NCBI GenBank assembly: GCA_018261905.1
Contig: JAGTRU010000039.1
Location: 1-38,744, forward strand
Source: Pseudomonadota bacterium
GTDB lineage: Bacteria > Pseudomonadota > Gammaproteobacteria > Burkholderiales > Rhodocyclaceae
Direction: 5' to 3'
Length of the DNA stretch: 38,744 nucleotides
The notes under the pieces were generated by a model. The model worked only from the letters and a program-made list of their open reading frames with translations, searched no databases and was not told the origin of the DNA. Both the position numbers and the translations under genes were made by a program. Of this stretch, positions 1-8,246 are shown piece after piece; the first letter of the stretch is position 1, and each line of letters begins with the position of its first letter.

Positions 1-1
1 G

Positions 2-769
2 GCGGCCAGCGTCGAGGAAACCTCGGCCTCGGTCGAGCAGATGTCGGCCTCGATCCGGCAGAACACCGACAATGCCAAGGTCGCCAACACCATGTCGGCC
101 GACGGTACGGCCAAGGCGGCCGACGGTGGGCAGGCGGTGACGGAAACGGTAGCGGCGATGAAACAGATCGCCAAGAAGATCGGCATCATCGACGACATCG
201 CCTACCAGACCAACCTGCTGGCCCTCAACGCCGCCATCGAAGCGGCACGGGCCGGGGAACACGGCAAGGGCTTCGCGGTGGTGGCCGCCGAGGTGCGCAA
301 GCTGGCCGAGCGCAGCCAGATCGCGGCGCAGGAAATCGGCCAACTGGCCGGCAACAGCGTCGGACTGGCCGAGAAAGCGGGCAAATTGCTCGACGAAATC
401 GTCCCGGCGACGCGCAAGACGGCCGACCTGGTGCAGGAAATCACTGCTGCTTCGGAGGAGCAGACGGTCGGTGTCGAACAGGTGAATACCGCGATGGGGC
501 AATTGAGCCAGATCACCCAGCAGAATGCCTCGGCGTCCGAGGAACTGGCCGCGACGGCTGAGGAAATGAGCGGTCAGGCAGTCAATCTGCAGGAACTGAT
601 GGCTTTCTTCACCATCGAGGGGCAGGGCAAGGCAGTCCGCGCCGCTAACCCGGCGAAGGCCAAGTCCCATGCGGCGGTCAAGGGTACGGGAGCAGCCGGC
701 AAAGCATCAGCCACGAAAAAGACGGACGTGAGCAGCGGGCTCAACGAAACCGACTTCACCCGCTTCTAG
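2..769 (+). CDS. methyl-accepting chemotaxis protein, C-terminal part
   Basis: The reading frame is open from the first bases of the window, so the gene is cut by the edge; about 255 residues remain. They are the cytoplasmic signalling domain of a chemoreceptor: the hairpin tip is visible around the [20 protein letters not shown] stretch (near residues 65-85 of the visible part), followed by [18 protein letters not shown]. This tip binds CheA and CheW. Flanking heptads rich in Gln, Glu and Ala fit the methylation helices. The C-terminal tail is Ala/Lys-rich and low complexity. cheW follows after nine bases with its own AGGAG-type site, so receptor and coupling protein are probably co-transcribed. 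The sensory part lies upstream and cannot be judged. Confidence 0.93.
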   Translation, partial: AASVEETSASVEQMSASIRQNTDNAKVANTMSADGTAKAADGGQAVTETVAAMKQIAKKIGIIDDIAYQTNLLALNAAIEAARAGEHGKGFAVVAAEVRKLAERSQIAAQEIGQLAGNSVGLAEKAGKLLDEIVPATRKTADLVQEITAASEEQTVGVEQVNTAMGQLSQITQQNASASEELAATAEEMSGQAVNLQELMAFFTIEGQGKAVRAANPAKAKSHAAVKGTGAAGKASATKKTDVSSGLNETDFTRF

Positions 770-778
770 GAGAGCGCC

Positions 779-1330
779 ATGCAAGCGACGGAAACCCAAT
801 TGGTCAGGCCGCGGGGGGCGGCCGCGACCGGGCTTGCTGTCCAGCAAGCCGAGGAACAGCAGCAGTATCTGACTTTTCTGCTGGGTGACGAGATGTTCGC
901 CATCGGCATTCTGGCCATCCGCGAAATCATCGAGTACGGCTTCGTGACCGAGGTGCCGATGACGCCGCCCTTTATCCGGGGCGTCATCAACCTGCGCGGG
1001 GCCGTGGTACCGGTCGTCGATCTCGCGGTGCGCTTTGGTCGGGTGCCGCGGGAGAACAGCAAGCGGACCTGTATCGTCATTGTCGAAATCGTTTCCGAGA
1101 AGGGCAGCCAGGAAATGGGCATCGTAGTCGATGCCGTTTCCGAGGTGCTCGAGATTTCGCCGCAGGAGATCGAGCCGCCGCCCGAATTCGGGGCCCGGGT
1201 CCGCAACGACTTCATTCAGGGGATGGGCAAGATCGGCGGCAAGTTTGTCGTGCTGCTCGATGTCAATCGGGTGCTGTCGGTCGACGAAGTTTCGGTCGTC
1301 GCCGCAGTCGGCCAGACACCGGTGGCATGA
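779..1330 (+). CDS. cheW: chemotaxis coupling protein CheW
   Basis: This 183-residue protein has a CheW domain (roughly residues 28-170): it begins QYLTFLLGDEMFAIGILAIREI and carries the conserved VPMTPPFIRGVINLRGAVVPVVDL core, which forms the paired beta-barrels linking receptors to the kinase CheA. The first 25 residues are a variable Gln-rich extension. The ATG is preceded by AGGAGAGCGCC. It lies nine bases after the chemoreceptor gene and is followed by a strong terminator, so these two genes end a chemotaxis transcription unit. No CheA or other Che gene is visible, so this may serve a dedicated receptor signalling complex upstream of the window. Confidence 0.95.
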   Translation: MQATETQLVRPRGAAATGLAVQQAEEQQQYLTFLLGDEMFAIGILAIREIIEYGFVTEVPMTPPFIRGVINLRGAVVPVVDLAVRFGRVPRENSKRTCIVIVEIVSEKGSQEMGIVVDAVSEVLEISPQEIEPPPEFGARVRNDFIQGMGKIGGKFVVLLDVNRVLSVDEVSVVAAVGQTPVA

Positions 1331-1421
1331 AATATGGGGTCAGTCGGCCGGGGTTATCCGGCCGGCGATGAAGTCTTCGGCTGTCCCGCTCGAATCGGGG
1401 CATTTGGGGACAGTGGAGGGT

Positions 1422-1457
1422 GGGGCTGGCGTCCGGGGGGGCGCCAGCCCCTTTTTT
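1422..1457 (+). terminator. intrinsic terminator after cheW
   Basis: A perfect 10-bp stem (GGGGCTGGCG / CGCCAGCCCC) with a G-rich loop is followed directly by six T residues. It lies about 90 bases after the cheW stop and just before the convergent dolP gene ends, so it closes the chemotaxis transcript on the plus strand. There is no T run on the minus side, so it is not obviously bidirectional. Confidence 0.88.
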
Positions 1458-1462
1458 CCGGG

Positions 1463-2128
1463 TTAGCGGGTTTCGACCGGCGCCGTGGCCGGCGGCGGGG
1501 TCCGGGAGCCCAGCGTGTTGCTGTTGATGCGCCGGATATCGTCGTCGGGCAGGACTTCCAGCAGATTGATCACCTTGCGCACGCCGTCGGTCGTCCGCGC
1601 CACGGCCACCGCGACCTTGGCTTCGCGTTCGTTCACGATGCCCATCAGGTAGGTGTAGCTGCGTTCGGTAACGACTTTCACATGGTTGGCCGAAATCTGG
1701 TTGGAATCGACCAGTCGCGCCTTGACCTTGGAGTCCACGAAGGAATCGTTGCTGCGCGAGGAGAGCGAGGTGACCGGGCCGACCAGCAACTCGTTATGGA
1801 CCTGACGGACGCCTTCGATCTGGCTGACGGCGTTGCCGATGGCCTGCTTGGCTTCCTCGTTATAGACCTCGCCGGTAATCAGCAGAATACGGTTGTAGGA
1901 CGTGAAATTGACGTGCGAGCCGTCCTTGTATTGCGCCGGGATGCGGGATCCGGCTTTCCATTCGGTGGTTTCGTCATCGGCCTGGGTGCCGGTCGAGCGG
2001 CGGTCGTTGGCGCTCAGCACACCGGCCGCGGCGCCGCCGACGACCATGGCCGGGAGGCAGCCCTGCAACATCGGCAAGGCCAGGATCAAGGCGGCGGCAG
2101 CGAGGGTGAGTCTGGGTTTTTGCATCAT
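1463..2128 (-). CDS. dolP: BON-domain outer-membrane lipoprotein DolP (YraP)
   Basis: The 221-residue product has a lipoprotein signal ending in LQGC (Cys24) and two BON domains (about residues 65-130 and 140-205), the architecture of DolP/YraP, a periplasm-facing outer-membrane lipoprotein that binds anionic phospholipid and supports envelope integrity and BAM function. The Pro/Thr-rich tail is disordered. Two consecutive ATG codons begin the frame; the first overlaps the gmhA stop by 4 bp, the second (2125) has the better spacing from GGGAG. Gene order yraN, gmhA/diaA, dolP matches the enterobacterial yraN-diaA-yraP cluster, which supports the name. Expression is probably coupled to gmhA. 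Confidence 0.93.
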   Translation of the reverse strand: MMQKPRLTLAAAALILALPMLQGCLPAMVVGGAAAGVLSANDRRSTGTQADDETTEWKAGSRIPAQYKDGSHVNFTSYNRILLITGEVYNEEAKQAIGNAVSQIEGVRQVHNELLVGPVTSLSSRSNDSFVDSKVKARLVDSNQISANHVKVVTERSYTYLMGIVNEREAKVAVAVARTTDGVRKVINLLEVLPDDDIRRINSNTLGSRTPPPATAPVETR

Positions 2129-2715
2129 TCAACTCCCAATAGAAGTGCGTCGATACCATCGCACAGGCAATGGATGACGAGCAGGTGGGTTTCCTGAATT
2201 CGCGCCGTCCGGTCGGCCGGCACGCAAAGATGAATGTCGTCGTCGCCCAGCATTTCGCCGATCAGGCCGCCGCCCTTGCCGGTCAGCGCGACGACGTGCA
2301 TCTCGGCGTCGTGGGCGGCCTTGATGGCTTCGATGACGTTGGCGGAATTGCCGGAAGTCGAAATCGCCAGCAGGACGTCGCCGGCATGGCCGAGACCGCG
2401 GACCTGCTTGGAGAAAATCTGGTCGAAGGCGTAGTCATTGCCGATCGCCGTGATGATCGAGCTGTCGGTAGTCAGCGCAATGGCCGCCAGTTCCTGGCGC
2501 TCGGCCTCGAAACGGCCGATCAGTTCGGCGGCGAAGTGCTGCGAGTCGCCGGCCGAGCCGCCGTTGCCGCAGGCCAGGATCTTGCCGCCGTTGATCAGGC
2601 TGTTGGTGAGGATTTCAATCGCCGCGGCGATCGGCGCGGCCATCATTTCGATGGCATTCAGTTTGGTGTGGGCGCTATCTTCGAAATGCTTGGCGACGCG
2701 GGCAATCAGGTCCAT
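2125..2715 (-). CDS. gmhA: SIS-domain phosphoheptose isomerase / DiaA-type protein
   Basis: A 196-residue single SIS-domain protein with the sugar-phosphate loop [20 protein letters not shown] and the [10 protein letters not shown] segment. GmhA makes D-glycero-D-manno-heptose 7-phosphate for LPS core; the paralogue DiaA binds DnaA and times replication initiation. Overall sequence and the position between yraN and dolP are DiaA-like, but the catalytic Glu of GmhA (in HFAAEL) and the His in [11 protein letters not shown] are both present, so isomerase activity is plausible. I start at the ATG of MDLIAR rather than an ATG 11 codons upstream, because SIS proteins of this family begin there. It overlaps dolP by 4 bp. 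Confidence 0.85.
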   Translation of the reverse strand: MDLIARVAKHFEDSAHTKLNAIEMMAAPIAAAIEILTNSLINGGKILACGNGGSAGDSQHFAAELIGRFEAERQELAAIALTTDSSIITAIGNDYAFDQIFSKQVRGLGHAGDVLLAISTSGNSANVIEAIKAAHDAEMHVVALTGKGGGLIGEMLGDDDIHLCVPADRTARIQETHLLVIHCLCDGIDALLLGVE

Positions 2716-2754
2716 GTTTCTCAACGGGTTCGGGGCAGGTCGTCGCATTCTACC

Positions 2755-3120
2755 TCACAGCTCAATGAAGACTTCGAAGGCCAGCCGGCGCCACGGGTTT
2801 TTATTGTCGCTCAGGGCCGACAAACGGGCGCCCAGCCGCTCACCGCGATCCAGGGCGGCAGCGAGCTGGCGGTTCTCGGCCCGCGGCACATAACCCAGTT
2901 GATGGCCACGCCATTCGACACGGATGGCATGCCGGTCGTGCCGATTGTCGGGTTCGCGGATCAGTTCGAGTCGATCGCCGACTTTCAGTTCCGGCCACCA
3001 CTCGGCCAGCGCGTAATACTGGCTGCCGGCTAGCGCCGAGTTCTGCAGCAGCAGGCGGATGCTTTGCGCCTCGGCCAGCGGCAGCCAGCCGAGCAGGCTA
3101 AGCATCAGCAGAAAACGCAT
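2755..3120 (-). CDS. secreted HIRAN-domain protein
   Basis: This 121-residue protein has an N-terminal signal peptide (hydrophobic residues 3-16, then AEAQS) followed by one HIRAN domain: SALAGSQYYALAEWWPELKVGD and EPDNRHDRHAIRVEWRGHQLGYVPR are the family hallmarks. HIRAN domains are best known from HLTF-type helicases, where they bind 3' ends of single-stranded DNA; stand-alone small versions are common in bacteria with unknown role. The start overlaps the 3' end of yraN by 23 bp and gmhA follows after about 40 bases, so it belongs to the yraN operon. An exported DNA-binding fold is unexpected; the ligand may not be DNA. Domain call is firm, function is open. Confidence 0.85.
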   Translation of the reverse strand: MRFLLMLSLLGWLPLAEAQSIRLLLQNSALAGSQYYALAEWWPELKVGDRLELIREPDNRHDRHAIRVEWRGHQLGYVPRAENRQLAAALDRGERLGARLSALSDNKNPWRRLAFEVFIEL

Positions 3121-3460
3121 TCCTGATCCATTCCAGTTGCCCGCCCTCGATCAGCACGCAATCGAAGCGGCAATCGCAGGCCGCCTGGCCGGCCAGGTAA
3201 TGGCGGGCGGCGAGGATGATACGGCGTTGCTTGGCGACGGTGATGCTGGCCGCGGCGCCGCCGAAGTCGGCGCGGTCGCGGCGGCGGACTTCGACGAAGA
3301 CCAGGGTGCGGCCGTCGCGGCAGATGAGGTCGATTTCGCCGCCGCGAATGCGGAAATTGCGCTCGACCAGGCGCAGGCCATGGCTTGCCAGGTGCTGCGC
3401 GGCCCGCGTCTCGGCTTCGCTGCCGCGCTGGGTGGTGGTATCGTTGGTCTTTGCCCGCAT
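3098..3460 (-). CDS. yraN: YraN family endonuclease-like protein (UPF0102)
   Basis: A 120-residue protein of the UPF0102 family with a PD-(D/E)XK-type core: RNFRIRGGEIDLICRDG and LVFVEVRRR supply the Asp and Glu of the nuclease motif, and CRFDCVLIE...EWIRNAF ends the domain. The cellular role is unsettled; Holliday-junction-resolvase-like activity has been proposed from the fold. A longer open frame extends 95 codons upstream, but it runs into rsmI on the opposite strand and has no family similarity, so the start is set at MRAKTND. This start codon overlaps the divergent rsmI start codon by two bases. It is the first gene of the minus-strand operon yraN-HIRAN-gmhA-dolP. Confidence 0.9.
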   Translation of the reverse strand: MRAKTNDTTTQRGSEAETRAAQHLASHGLRLVERNFRIRGGEIDLICRDGRTLVFVEVRRRDRADFGGAAASITVAKQRRIILAARHYLAGQAACDCRFDCVLIEGGQLEWIRNAFSADA

Positions 3461-4310
3461 GTCGAAAATAATGACAAAAGAATACGCCGCATTGTATGTC
3501 GTTCCGACGCCGCTCGGAAACCTCGCCGACCTGACCCGGCGCGCCGAGGAAATTCTCCGCAGCGTACCCTGGGTCGCCGCCGAAGATACCCGGCACAGCG
3601 GCCCGCTGCTCAAGCAGCTCGGTTCACAGGCCCGCACCCTGCCGGCCCACCAGCACAACGAACACGAAGCCGCCGAGCGGATCGTCGCCAAGTTGCGGGC
3701 CGGTGAGGCCGTGGCGCTGATTTCCGATGCCGGCACGCCGGGCATTTCCGATCCCGGTGCCCGCGTCGTCGCCGCCGTCCGCGCCGCCGGCTGCCCGGTC
3801 GTGCCGCTGCCCGGGGCCTGCGCCGCGACGACGGCGCTCTCCGCTTCCGGCTTGCTCGACGAGCATTTCCTGTTCTACGGCTTTCTGCCGGCCAAGGGCG
3901 GTCAGCGCCGGCAGGCCCTGGAAGAACTGCGTCCGCATCCCTATGCCCTGGTTTTTTACGAAGCGCCGCACCGTGTCCTGGAAACCGTCGCCGATCTCGC
4001 CACCGTGTTCGGCGAACGCACTCTGGTCATTGCCCGCGAACTGACCAAACTGTTCGAATCCATCCACTCCGGCCCCTTGCCCGAAGCCCTCGCCTGGTTG
4101 CGGGAAGATGCCAACCGCCAGCGCGGCGAATTCGTGCTGCTGGTCTCCGGCGCCCCGGCCGCGGTTGATGACGGGGAAGGCGAACGGGTCCTCAAGCTGT
4201 TGCTGGGCGAAGGTTTGCCGGTCAAACAGGCGGCCAAGCTGGCGGCGGCGATTAGCGGGGCGGCGAAAAATGCCCTTTATGAACGGGCCCTGGCGCTCAA
4301 GAAGGAATAA
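3459..4310 (+). CDS. rsmI: 16S rRNA (cytidine-1402-2'-O)-methyltransferase RsmI
   Basis: RsmI methylates the ribose of C1402 in the ribosomal decoding centre using S-adenosylmethionine. The 283-residue protein has the tetrapyrrole-methylase fold with PTPLG (16-20), EDTRHSG (42-48) and SDAGTPGISDPG (89-100), all typical of RsmI, and normal length. The frame is open upstream to 3216 but that part is antisense to yraN. Two starts are possible, 3459 (MSKIM) and 3471 (MTKEY); both sit next to the yraN start, leaving no room for a conventional promoter between the genes. The stop codon TAA lies inside the 5-bp target duplication of the adjacent MITE-like element, so the insertion spared the coding sequence. 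Confidence 0.94.
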   Translation: MSKIMTKEYAALYVVPTPLGNLADLTRRAEEILRSVPWVAAEDTRHSGPLLKQLGSQARTLPAHQHNEHEAAERIVAKLRAGEAVALISDAGTPGISDPGARVVAAVRAAGCPVVPLPGACAATTALSASGLLDEHFLFYGFLPAKGGQRRQALEELRPHPYALVFYEAPHRVLETVADLATVFGERTLVIARELTKLFESIHSGPLPEALAWLREDANRQRGEFVLLVSGAPAAVDDGEGERVLKLLLGEGLPVKQAAKLAAAISGAAKNALYERALALKKE

Positions 4311-4551
4311 TCCTTGAAACCTCAGTTGGACGAGGCTGTTGGTGCGTTTGGGCGGGATGACCGGCGCGAAGCGAGGACGCGGCAGGCTCATGCCTGCAAG
4401 GAGGAGCGACAAAGCCGGGCGCCCGAGCAGATGTGCCAGCGGCCTCGTAGCGCTCTCACCCTTTGGGTGAATCACCTAGAAGACACAAAAGTTAGTGCTC
4501 ATGCGGCTCGTCTGAGATGGATCAGTGGTCAACTGAGGTTTCAAGGATAAT
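4307..4551. mobile_element. MITE-like element with 5-bp target duplication
   Basis: The element proper is 4312-4546 (235 bp). Its ends are inverted copies of CCTTGAAACCTCAGTTG (17 bp, perfect), and it is flanked on both sides by ATAAT (4307-4311 and 4547-4551), the expected footprint of transposition with 5-bp target duplication. It encodes no transposase. Inside are two clean hairpins: GCAGGC-TCAT-GCCTGC at 4382-4397 and TCACCC-TTT-GGGTGA at 4456-4470. A 78-codon open frame fills it but resembles nothing. It sits between rsmI and scpB. The mobilising transposase family cannot be told from this sequence. Structure is directly visible; the name MITE is inference. Confidence 0.85.
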
Positions 4552-4586
4552 CGGCGCCAAAGCGCCAATTGAAACGGGGAAATGGC

Positions 4587-5366
4587 ATGGCTCTAATTCT
4601 TGTCGAGGTCAGCGAGGGTGTCGGCTGCATCACGCTCAATCACGAAAGCAAGCGCAACGCGCTGTCCGAACAACTGGTGCACGAGATCACGGCTTGCCTC
4701 GACGATTTCAAGGCCACCGGAGTGCGGGCTGCCATTCTGCGCGCCCAGGCCGGTGCCAAGGTCTGGTCGTCGGGGCACAATGTTTTCGAGTTGCCGGAAG
4801 GCGGTCTCGATCCGCTCGGCTGGCAGGATCCGCTACGCATGTTGATCCGCGACATCGAAGCCTTTCCGGCGCCGGTCATTGCCCTGATCGAGGGCGGCGT
4901 CTGGGGCGGCGCCTGCGAACTGGTCTTCGCCTGCGACATGATCGTCGCCACACCGGAGGCGACGTTCGCCGCCACCCCGGCCAAGCTCGGCGTGCCCTAC
5001 AACGCGACCGGCCTGCTGACCTTCCTCAACGCCGCGCCGCCGCACATCGCCAAGGAGCTGCTGTTCACCGGTCGGCCGATGACGGCGGCCCGGCTCGAAC
5101 GGCAGGGCATCATCAACCATGTCGTGGCGGCGGCAGAAATCGCCGATTTCACCCGCGAAATAGCCCTCGCCATCGCCCAGAATTCACCGCTGGCGATCGG
5201 CGTGATGAAGGAACAACTGCGTATTCTGGCCGGCGCCCATGCCTTGTCGCCGGCCGACTTCGAGCGGATCCAGGGCTTGCGCCGGGTGGTCTACAACAGT
5301 CGCGACTACGCCGAAGGCATCCACGCCTTCAAGGAAAAACGCGCCCCGCGCTATCTCGGCGAATAG
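4587..5366 (+). CDS. scpB: methylmalonyl-CoA decarboxylase (ScpB-like crotonase)
   Basis: The 259-residue crotonase-superfamily protein closely follows E. coli ScpB (YgfG), which decarboxylates methylmalonyl-CoA to propionyl-CoA. Oxyanion-hole segments are SSGHNVFELP (61-70) and EGGVWGGACEL (102-112), and GVPYNATG (Tyr138) matches the active-site tyrosine region of ScpB. The C-terminal FERIQGLRRVVYNSRDYAEG block is also ScpB-like. ATG 4587 is chosen because ACGGGGA lies six bases upstream; a TTG at 4569 is a poorer choice. No methylmalonyl-CoA mutase or CoA transferase is nearby, so the pathway context is absent. The cytosine deaminase gene follows after 38 bases and may be co-transcribed. 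A general enoyl-CoA hydratase is the alternative, less likely. Confidence 0.88.
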   Translation: MALILVEVSEGVGCITLNHESKRNALSEQLVHEITACLDDFKATGVRAAILRAQAGAKVWSSGHNVFELPEGGLDPLGWQDPLRMLIRDIEAFPAPVIALIEGGVWGGACELVFACDMIVATPEATFAATPAKLGVPYNATGLLTFLNAAPPHIAKELLFTGRPMTAARLERQGIINHVVAAAEIADFTREIALAIAQNSPLAIGVMKEQLRILAGAHALSPADFERIQGLRRVVYNSRDYAEGIHAFKEKRAPRYLGE

Positions 5367-5404
5367 GCCGGGGCACTTTGGCCATCCGGCGAAAAGGAGA
5401 AATC

Positions 5405-5869
5405 ATGGAACAGTTCATGCAAGCCGCCATCGAGGAAGCGCAACTCGGCCTGGCCGAGGGCGGCATTCCGATCGGCTCGGTCATCGTCTACCAGGGACGC
5501 ATCATCGGGCGTGGTCATAACCGGCGCGTGCAGCGCGGCAGCAGCATCCTGCACGGCGAAATGGACGCTTTCGAGAATGCCGGTCGCCAGCCGGCTGCCG
5601 TCTATCGCCAGGCGGTGTTGTACACCACGCTGTCGCCCTGCGCCATGTGTAGCGGGGCCATCCTGTTGTACGGCATTCCGCGTGTCGTGGTCGGCGAAAA
5701 CCGCAGCTTCATGGGCGAAGAAGACCTGCTGCGCTCGCGCGGCGTGCAGGTCGAGGTGCTGCAGGATGCAACCTGTAGCGAACTGATGCGGCACTTCATC
5801 GCCAGTCAGCCGCAATTGTGGAACGAGGATATCGGCGTTCCGGCCGGGGCGATTTCGCCCCCGCTATAG
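5405..5869 (+). CDS. cytosine deaminase of the yeast Fcy1 type (CDA fold)
   Basis: A 154-residue zinc deaminase: zinc ligands His50 in HGE, Cys79 and Cys82 in PCAMC, with Glu52 as catalytic acid/base. The sequence tracks yeast cytosine deaminase along its length, including [46 protein letters not shown] and a C-terminal LWNEDIG, equivalent to the Trp/Asp tail that closes over cytosine in the yeast enzyme. Expected reaction: cytosine to uracil plus ammonia, in pyrimidine salvage. Most bacteria instead use the unrelated CodA. A strong AAAAGGAG site precedes the ATG. pyrC follows 83 bases later, a fitting pyrimidine neighbour. Substrate is inferred from similarity; guanine or another base is possible. 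Confidence 0.85.
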   Translation: MEQFMQAAIEEAQLGLAEGGIPIGSVIVYQGRIIGRGHNRRVQRGSSILHGEMDAFENAGRQPAAVYRQAVLYTTLSPCAMCSGAILLYGIPRVVVGENRSFMGEEDLLRSRGVQVEVLQDATCSELMRHFIASQPQLWNEDIGVPAGAISPPL

Positions 5870-5952
5870 CACCAAGCTACCGGTCGGCGGCAATCCGCCG
5901 TAAGGATGGCGGGCGGCCTGCTAAAATCGGAAAAATTGTTCAGGGAAACGTC

Positions 5953-6984
5953 ATGCAAATCACCATCACCCGCCCCGACGACTGGCATCTCCATCTGCGC
6001 GACGACGCTGCGCTGGCTGCCGTGCTGCCGCATACCGCCCGCCAGTTCGCCCGGGCCATCGTCATGCCCAACCTGAAACCACCGGTCACCACCGTCGACC
6101 AGGCGGCCGCCTATCGCGACCGGATCGTCGCGGCGCTGCCCGCCGGGGCCAGCTTCGAGCCGCTGATGACCCTCTACCTGACCGACAACACGCCGGCCGG
6201 CGAAATCGTCAAGGCCGCCGCTTCCGGCTTCGTCAAGGCGGTCAAACTCTACCCGGCCGGGGCGACGACCAATTCCGCCGCCGGCCTGACCGATATCGCC
6301 AAGGCCTCCGCCGCGCTCGCCGAGATGGAACGCTGCGGCCTGCCCCTGCTGGTGCATGGCGAAGTCACCGATCCGGCGATCGATCTTTTTGATCGCGAAA
6401 AAGTCTTCATCGATACCGTGCTGCTGCCGCTGACCCAACGCTTCCCGCAACTGAAGGTGGTCATGGAACACATCACTACCCGGGAGGCGGCGGAATTCGT
6501 CGCAGCGGCGCCGGCCTCGATCGCGGCGACCATCACCGCCCACCACCTGCTCTACAACCGCAACGCCATTTTCCAGGGCGGCCTGCGGCCGCACTGGTAC
6601 TGTCTGCCGGTGCTGAAGCGCGAAACGCATCGCCAGGCGCTGGTTGCCGCTGCCGTCTCGGGCCATGCCAAATTCTTTCTCGGCACCGATTCGGCGCCGC
6701 ACGCCAAGGCCGCCAAGGAAGCCGCCTGTGGTTGCGCCGGCTGCTACACGGCCTACGCCGCCATCGAGCTTTATGCCGAAGTCTTCGCCCAGGCCGGCGC
6801 CCTCGACAAACTGGAAGCCTTTGCCAGCTTCAATGGCCCGGACTGGTACGGCCTGCCGCGCAACAGCGGTAGCATCACCCTGCGCCAGGAGGCGTGGACG
6901 GTGCCGGCTGAGTATCCCTATCTCGCCAACGACAGCATCGTGCCGCTGCGGGCCGGCGAAAGCCTTGCCTGGAAAATGCTCTGA
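5953..6984 (+). CDS. pyrC: dihydroorotase PyrC
   Basis: PyrC cyclises carbamoyl-aspartate to dihydroorotate in pyrimidine synthesis. The 343-residue protein is the short class II enzyme typical of proteobacteria. Visible features: [12 protein letters not shown] with zinc ligands His12 and His14, the carboxylated-lysine region [12 protein letters not shown] (Lys near 98), HGEV (near 135), and [13 protein letters not shown] with the catalytic Asp (near 246). The ATG has AGGGAAA upstream. Neighbours are the cytosine deaminase gene upstream and a lipoprotein gene 11 bases downstream, so it may head or lie within a small operon. Confidence 0.96.
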   Translation: MQITITRPDDWHLHLRDDAALAAVLPHTARQFARAIVMPNLKPPVTTVDQAAAYRDRIVAALPAGASFEPLMTLYLTDNTPAGEIVKAAASGFVKAVKLYPAGATTNSAAGLTDIAKASAALAEMERCGLPLLVHGEVTDPAIDLFDREKVFIDTVLLPLTQRFPQLKVVMEHITTREAAEFVAAAPASIAATITAHHLLYNRNAIFQGGLRPHWYCLPVLKRETHRQALVAAAVSGHAKFFLGTDSAPHAKAAKEAACGCAGCYTAYAAIELYAEVFAQAGALDKLEAFASFNGPDWYGLPRNSGSITLRQEAWTVPAEYPYLANDSIVPLRAGESLAWKML

Positions 6985-6995
6985 GGACTGCCATC

Positions 6996-7439
6996 ATGCT
7001 ATTGCGTCATCTCCTTCTGGCGCTGCTTGCCGCGCCGCTGCTCACCGCCTGCGTCAATGACGCCGCGACCTATGAAATCGACAATAGCCGCGAGCACGTG
7101 TTGTCGCTGATACGCGAGCAGCCCTATTTCTGGGACAGCAAGGTCGAGCTCTATCTGATCGTTTCGCGCCTGCCGGCCTGTCTGCGCCGGCACAGCATCG
7201 GCCCGGCGACGGCCAATACCAAGGTGGAAATCTACCAGGTGCCGTCGGGCGCCTTCATCGTCAAGGCCGGCAAGCGGATGTTCGCCACCGAAACGCAAAC
7301 CTGCGAGAGTTTCGCCAAGATGACGGCCGAGCCGGCCGACGGGATGGGGCAGTTGATGGGCGTCTTCCAGGTCAAGAACAACACGCTGCAGTTCGTCCGG
7401 GAAGCGAGCGCCGGCGCGCCGGCCGCCAAGCTGGAGTGA
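6996..7439 (+). CDS. small putative lipoprotein
   Basis: A 147-residue protein with a lipoprotein signal peptide ending LLTAC (Cys19). The mature part has one predicted globular region with two further cysteines (in LPACLRR and TQTCESF) that could form a disulfide. No domain recognised. It starts 11 bases after pyrC, and its last four bases overlap the next gene (DUF3025 family), which suggests translational coupling. Likely anchored in the envelope; function unknown. Confidence 0.8.
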   Translation: MLLRHLLLALLAAPLLTACVNDAATYEIDNSREHVLSLIREQPYFWDSKVELYLIVSRLPACLRRHSIGPATANTKVEIYQVPSGAFIVKAGKRMFATETQTCESFAKMTAEPADGMGQLMGVFQVKNNTLQFVREASAGAPAAKLE

Positions 7440-8224
7440 GGGCGCCGTCGCCGTACGCCTCGCCGCTCTTCGATCCGCTGCGGCGCTGGCTGGAGCAATT
7501 GCCGGCGGGCCCGGATACGGGCGCGGTGGCCGAATTGGCCCGGCGTTTTCCGATCACCACCGAAAACGGCCGGACGGTCCGTTTCGTGCCGCCGCAGGCT
7601 GACGGCCTGGCCTACGAATGCCGCATCTGGGAAAGCGGCGAGGTGGAAACCCGCCCCGACAACTGGCACGACTTCTTCAATGCCCTGGTCTGGTTTGCCT
7701 TCCCGCGCACCAAGATCGCCGTCAGCGCCCGCCATGTCCGCGCCATGACCCCGGCTGGAGCGCCGCGCGGTGCGGCGCGCGATGCGCTGACCCATTTCGA
7801 CGAGTGCGGTATCGTCGTTCTCTCCAGTCGTCCGCAACTGCTCGATCTGTTGCGCAATTTCGCCTGGAAAACGCTCTTTGTCGAACAGCGTGCCGCCGTT
7901 CAGCAGTGCATGCGTTTCGTCGTTTTCGGCCATGCCACCTACGAGCAATTGCTCAAACCCTATCGCGGCCTGACCGCCAAGGCCATCCTCTACGAAGTCG
8001 GCGAGGACTGGTTCGGGGAGCCCGCCGCCGCGCAGTGCGCCGCCCTCGATAGCCGCCTGGCCGCCGACCTGGGCAGCGGCCGTTATGCCCGGCCGGGCGA
8101 TTTCCAGCCCCTGCCGCTGCTCGCCATCCCGGGGCTGACGCCGGCCAACGATGATCCAGCCTACTACGACGATACCTGGCAGTTCCGGCCGGGCCGGCGA
8201 AGCGCAGCGCCGCCGCCGGCCTGA
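7436..8224 (+). CDS. DUF3025 family protein
   Basis: A 262-residue soluble protein with the DUF3025 pattern: PPQADGLAYECRIWESGEVETR and DNWHDFFNALVWFAFPRTKIAVSARH are the family signature. The domain is widespread in beta- and gammaproteobacteria and has no established biochemical role. It starts at GTG 7436, overlapping the preceding stop by 4 bp (GTGA), a common coupled arrangement. No signal peptide or membrane segment is seen. The tail after residue 245 is Arg/Ala-rich. A thioesterase gene follows 22 bases later. Confidence 0.85.
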   Translation: MRAPSPYASPLFDPLRRWLEQLPAGPDTGAVAELARRFPITTENGRTVRFVPPQADGLAYECRIWESGEVETRPDNWHDFFNALVWFAFPRTKIAVSARHVRAMTPAGAPRGAARDALTHFDECGIVVLSSRPQLLDLLRNFAWKTLFVEQRAAVQQCMRFVVFGHATYEQLLKPYRGLTAKAILYEVGEDWFGEPAAAQCAALDSRLAADLGSGRYARPGDFQPLPLLAIPGLTPANDDPAYYDDTWQFRPGRRSAAPPPA

Positions 8225-8246
8225 GCAATTACTGGAGATACACCGC

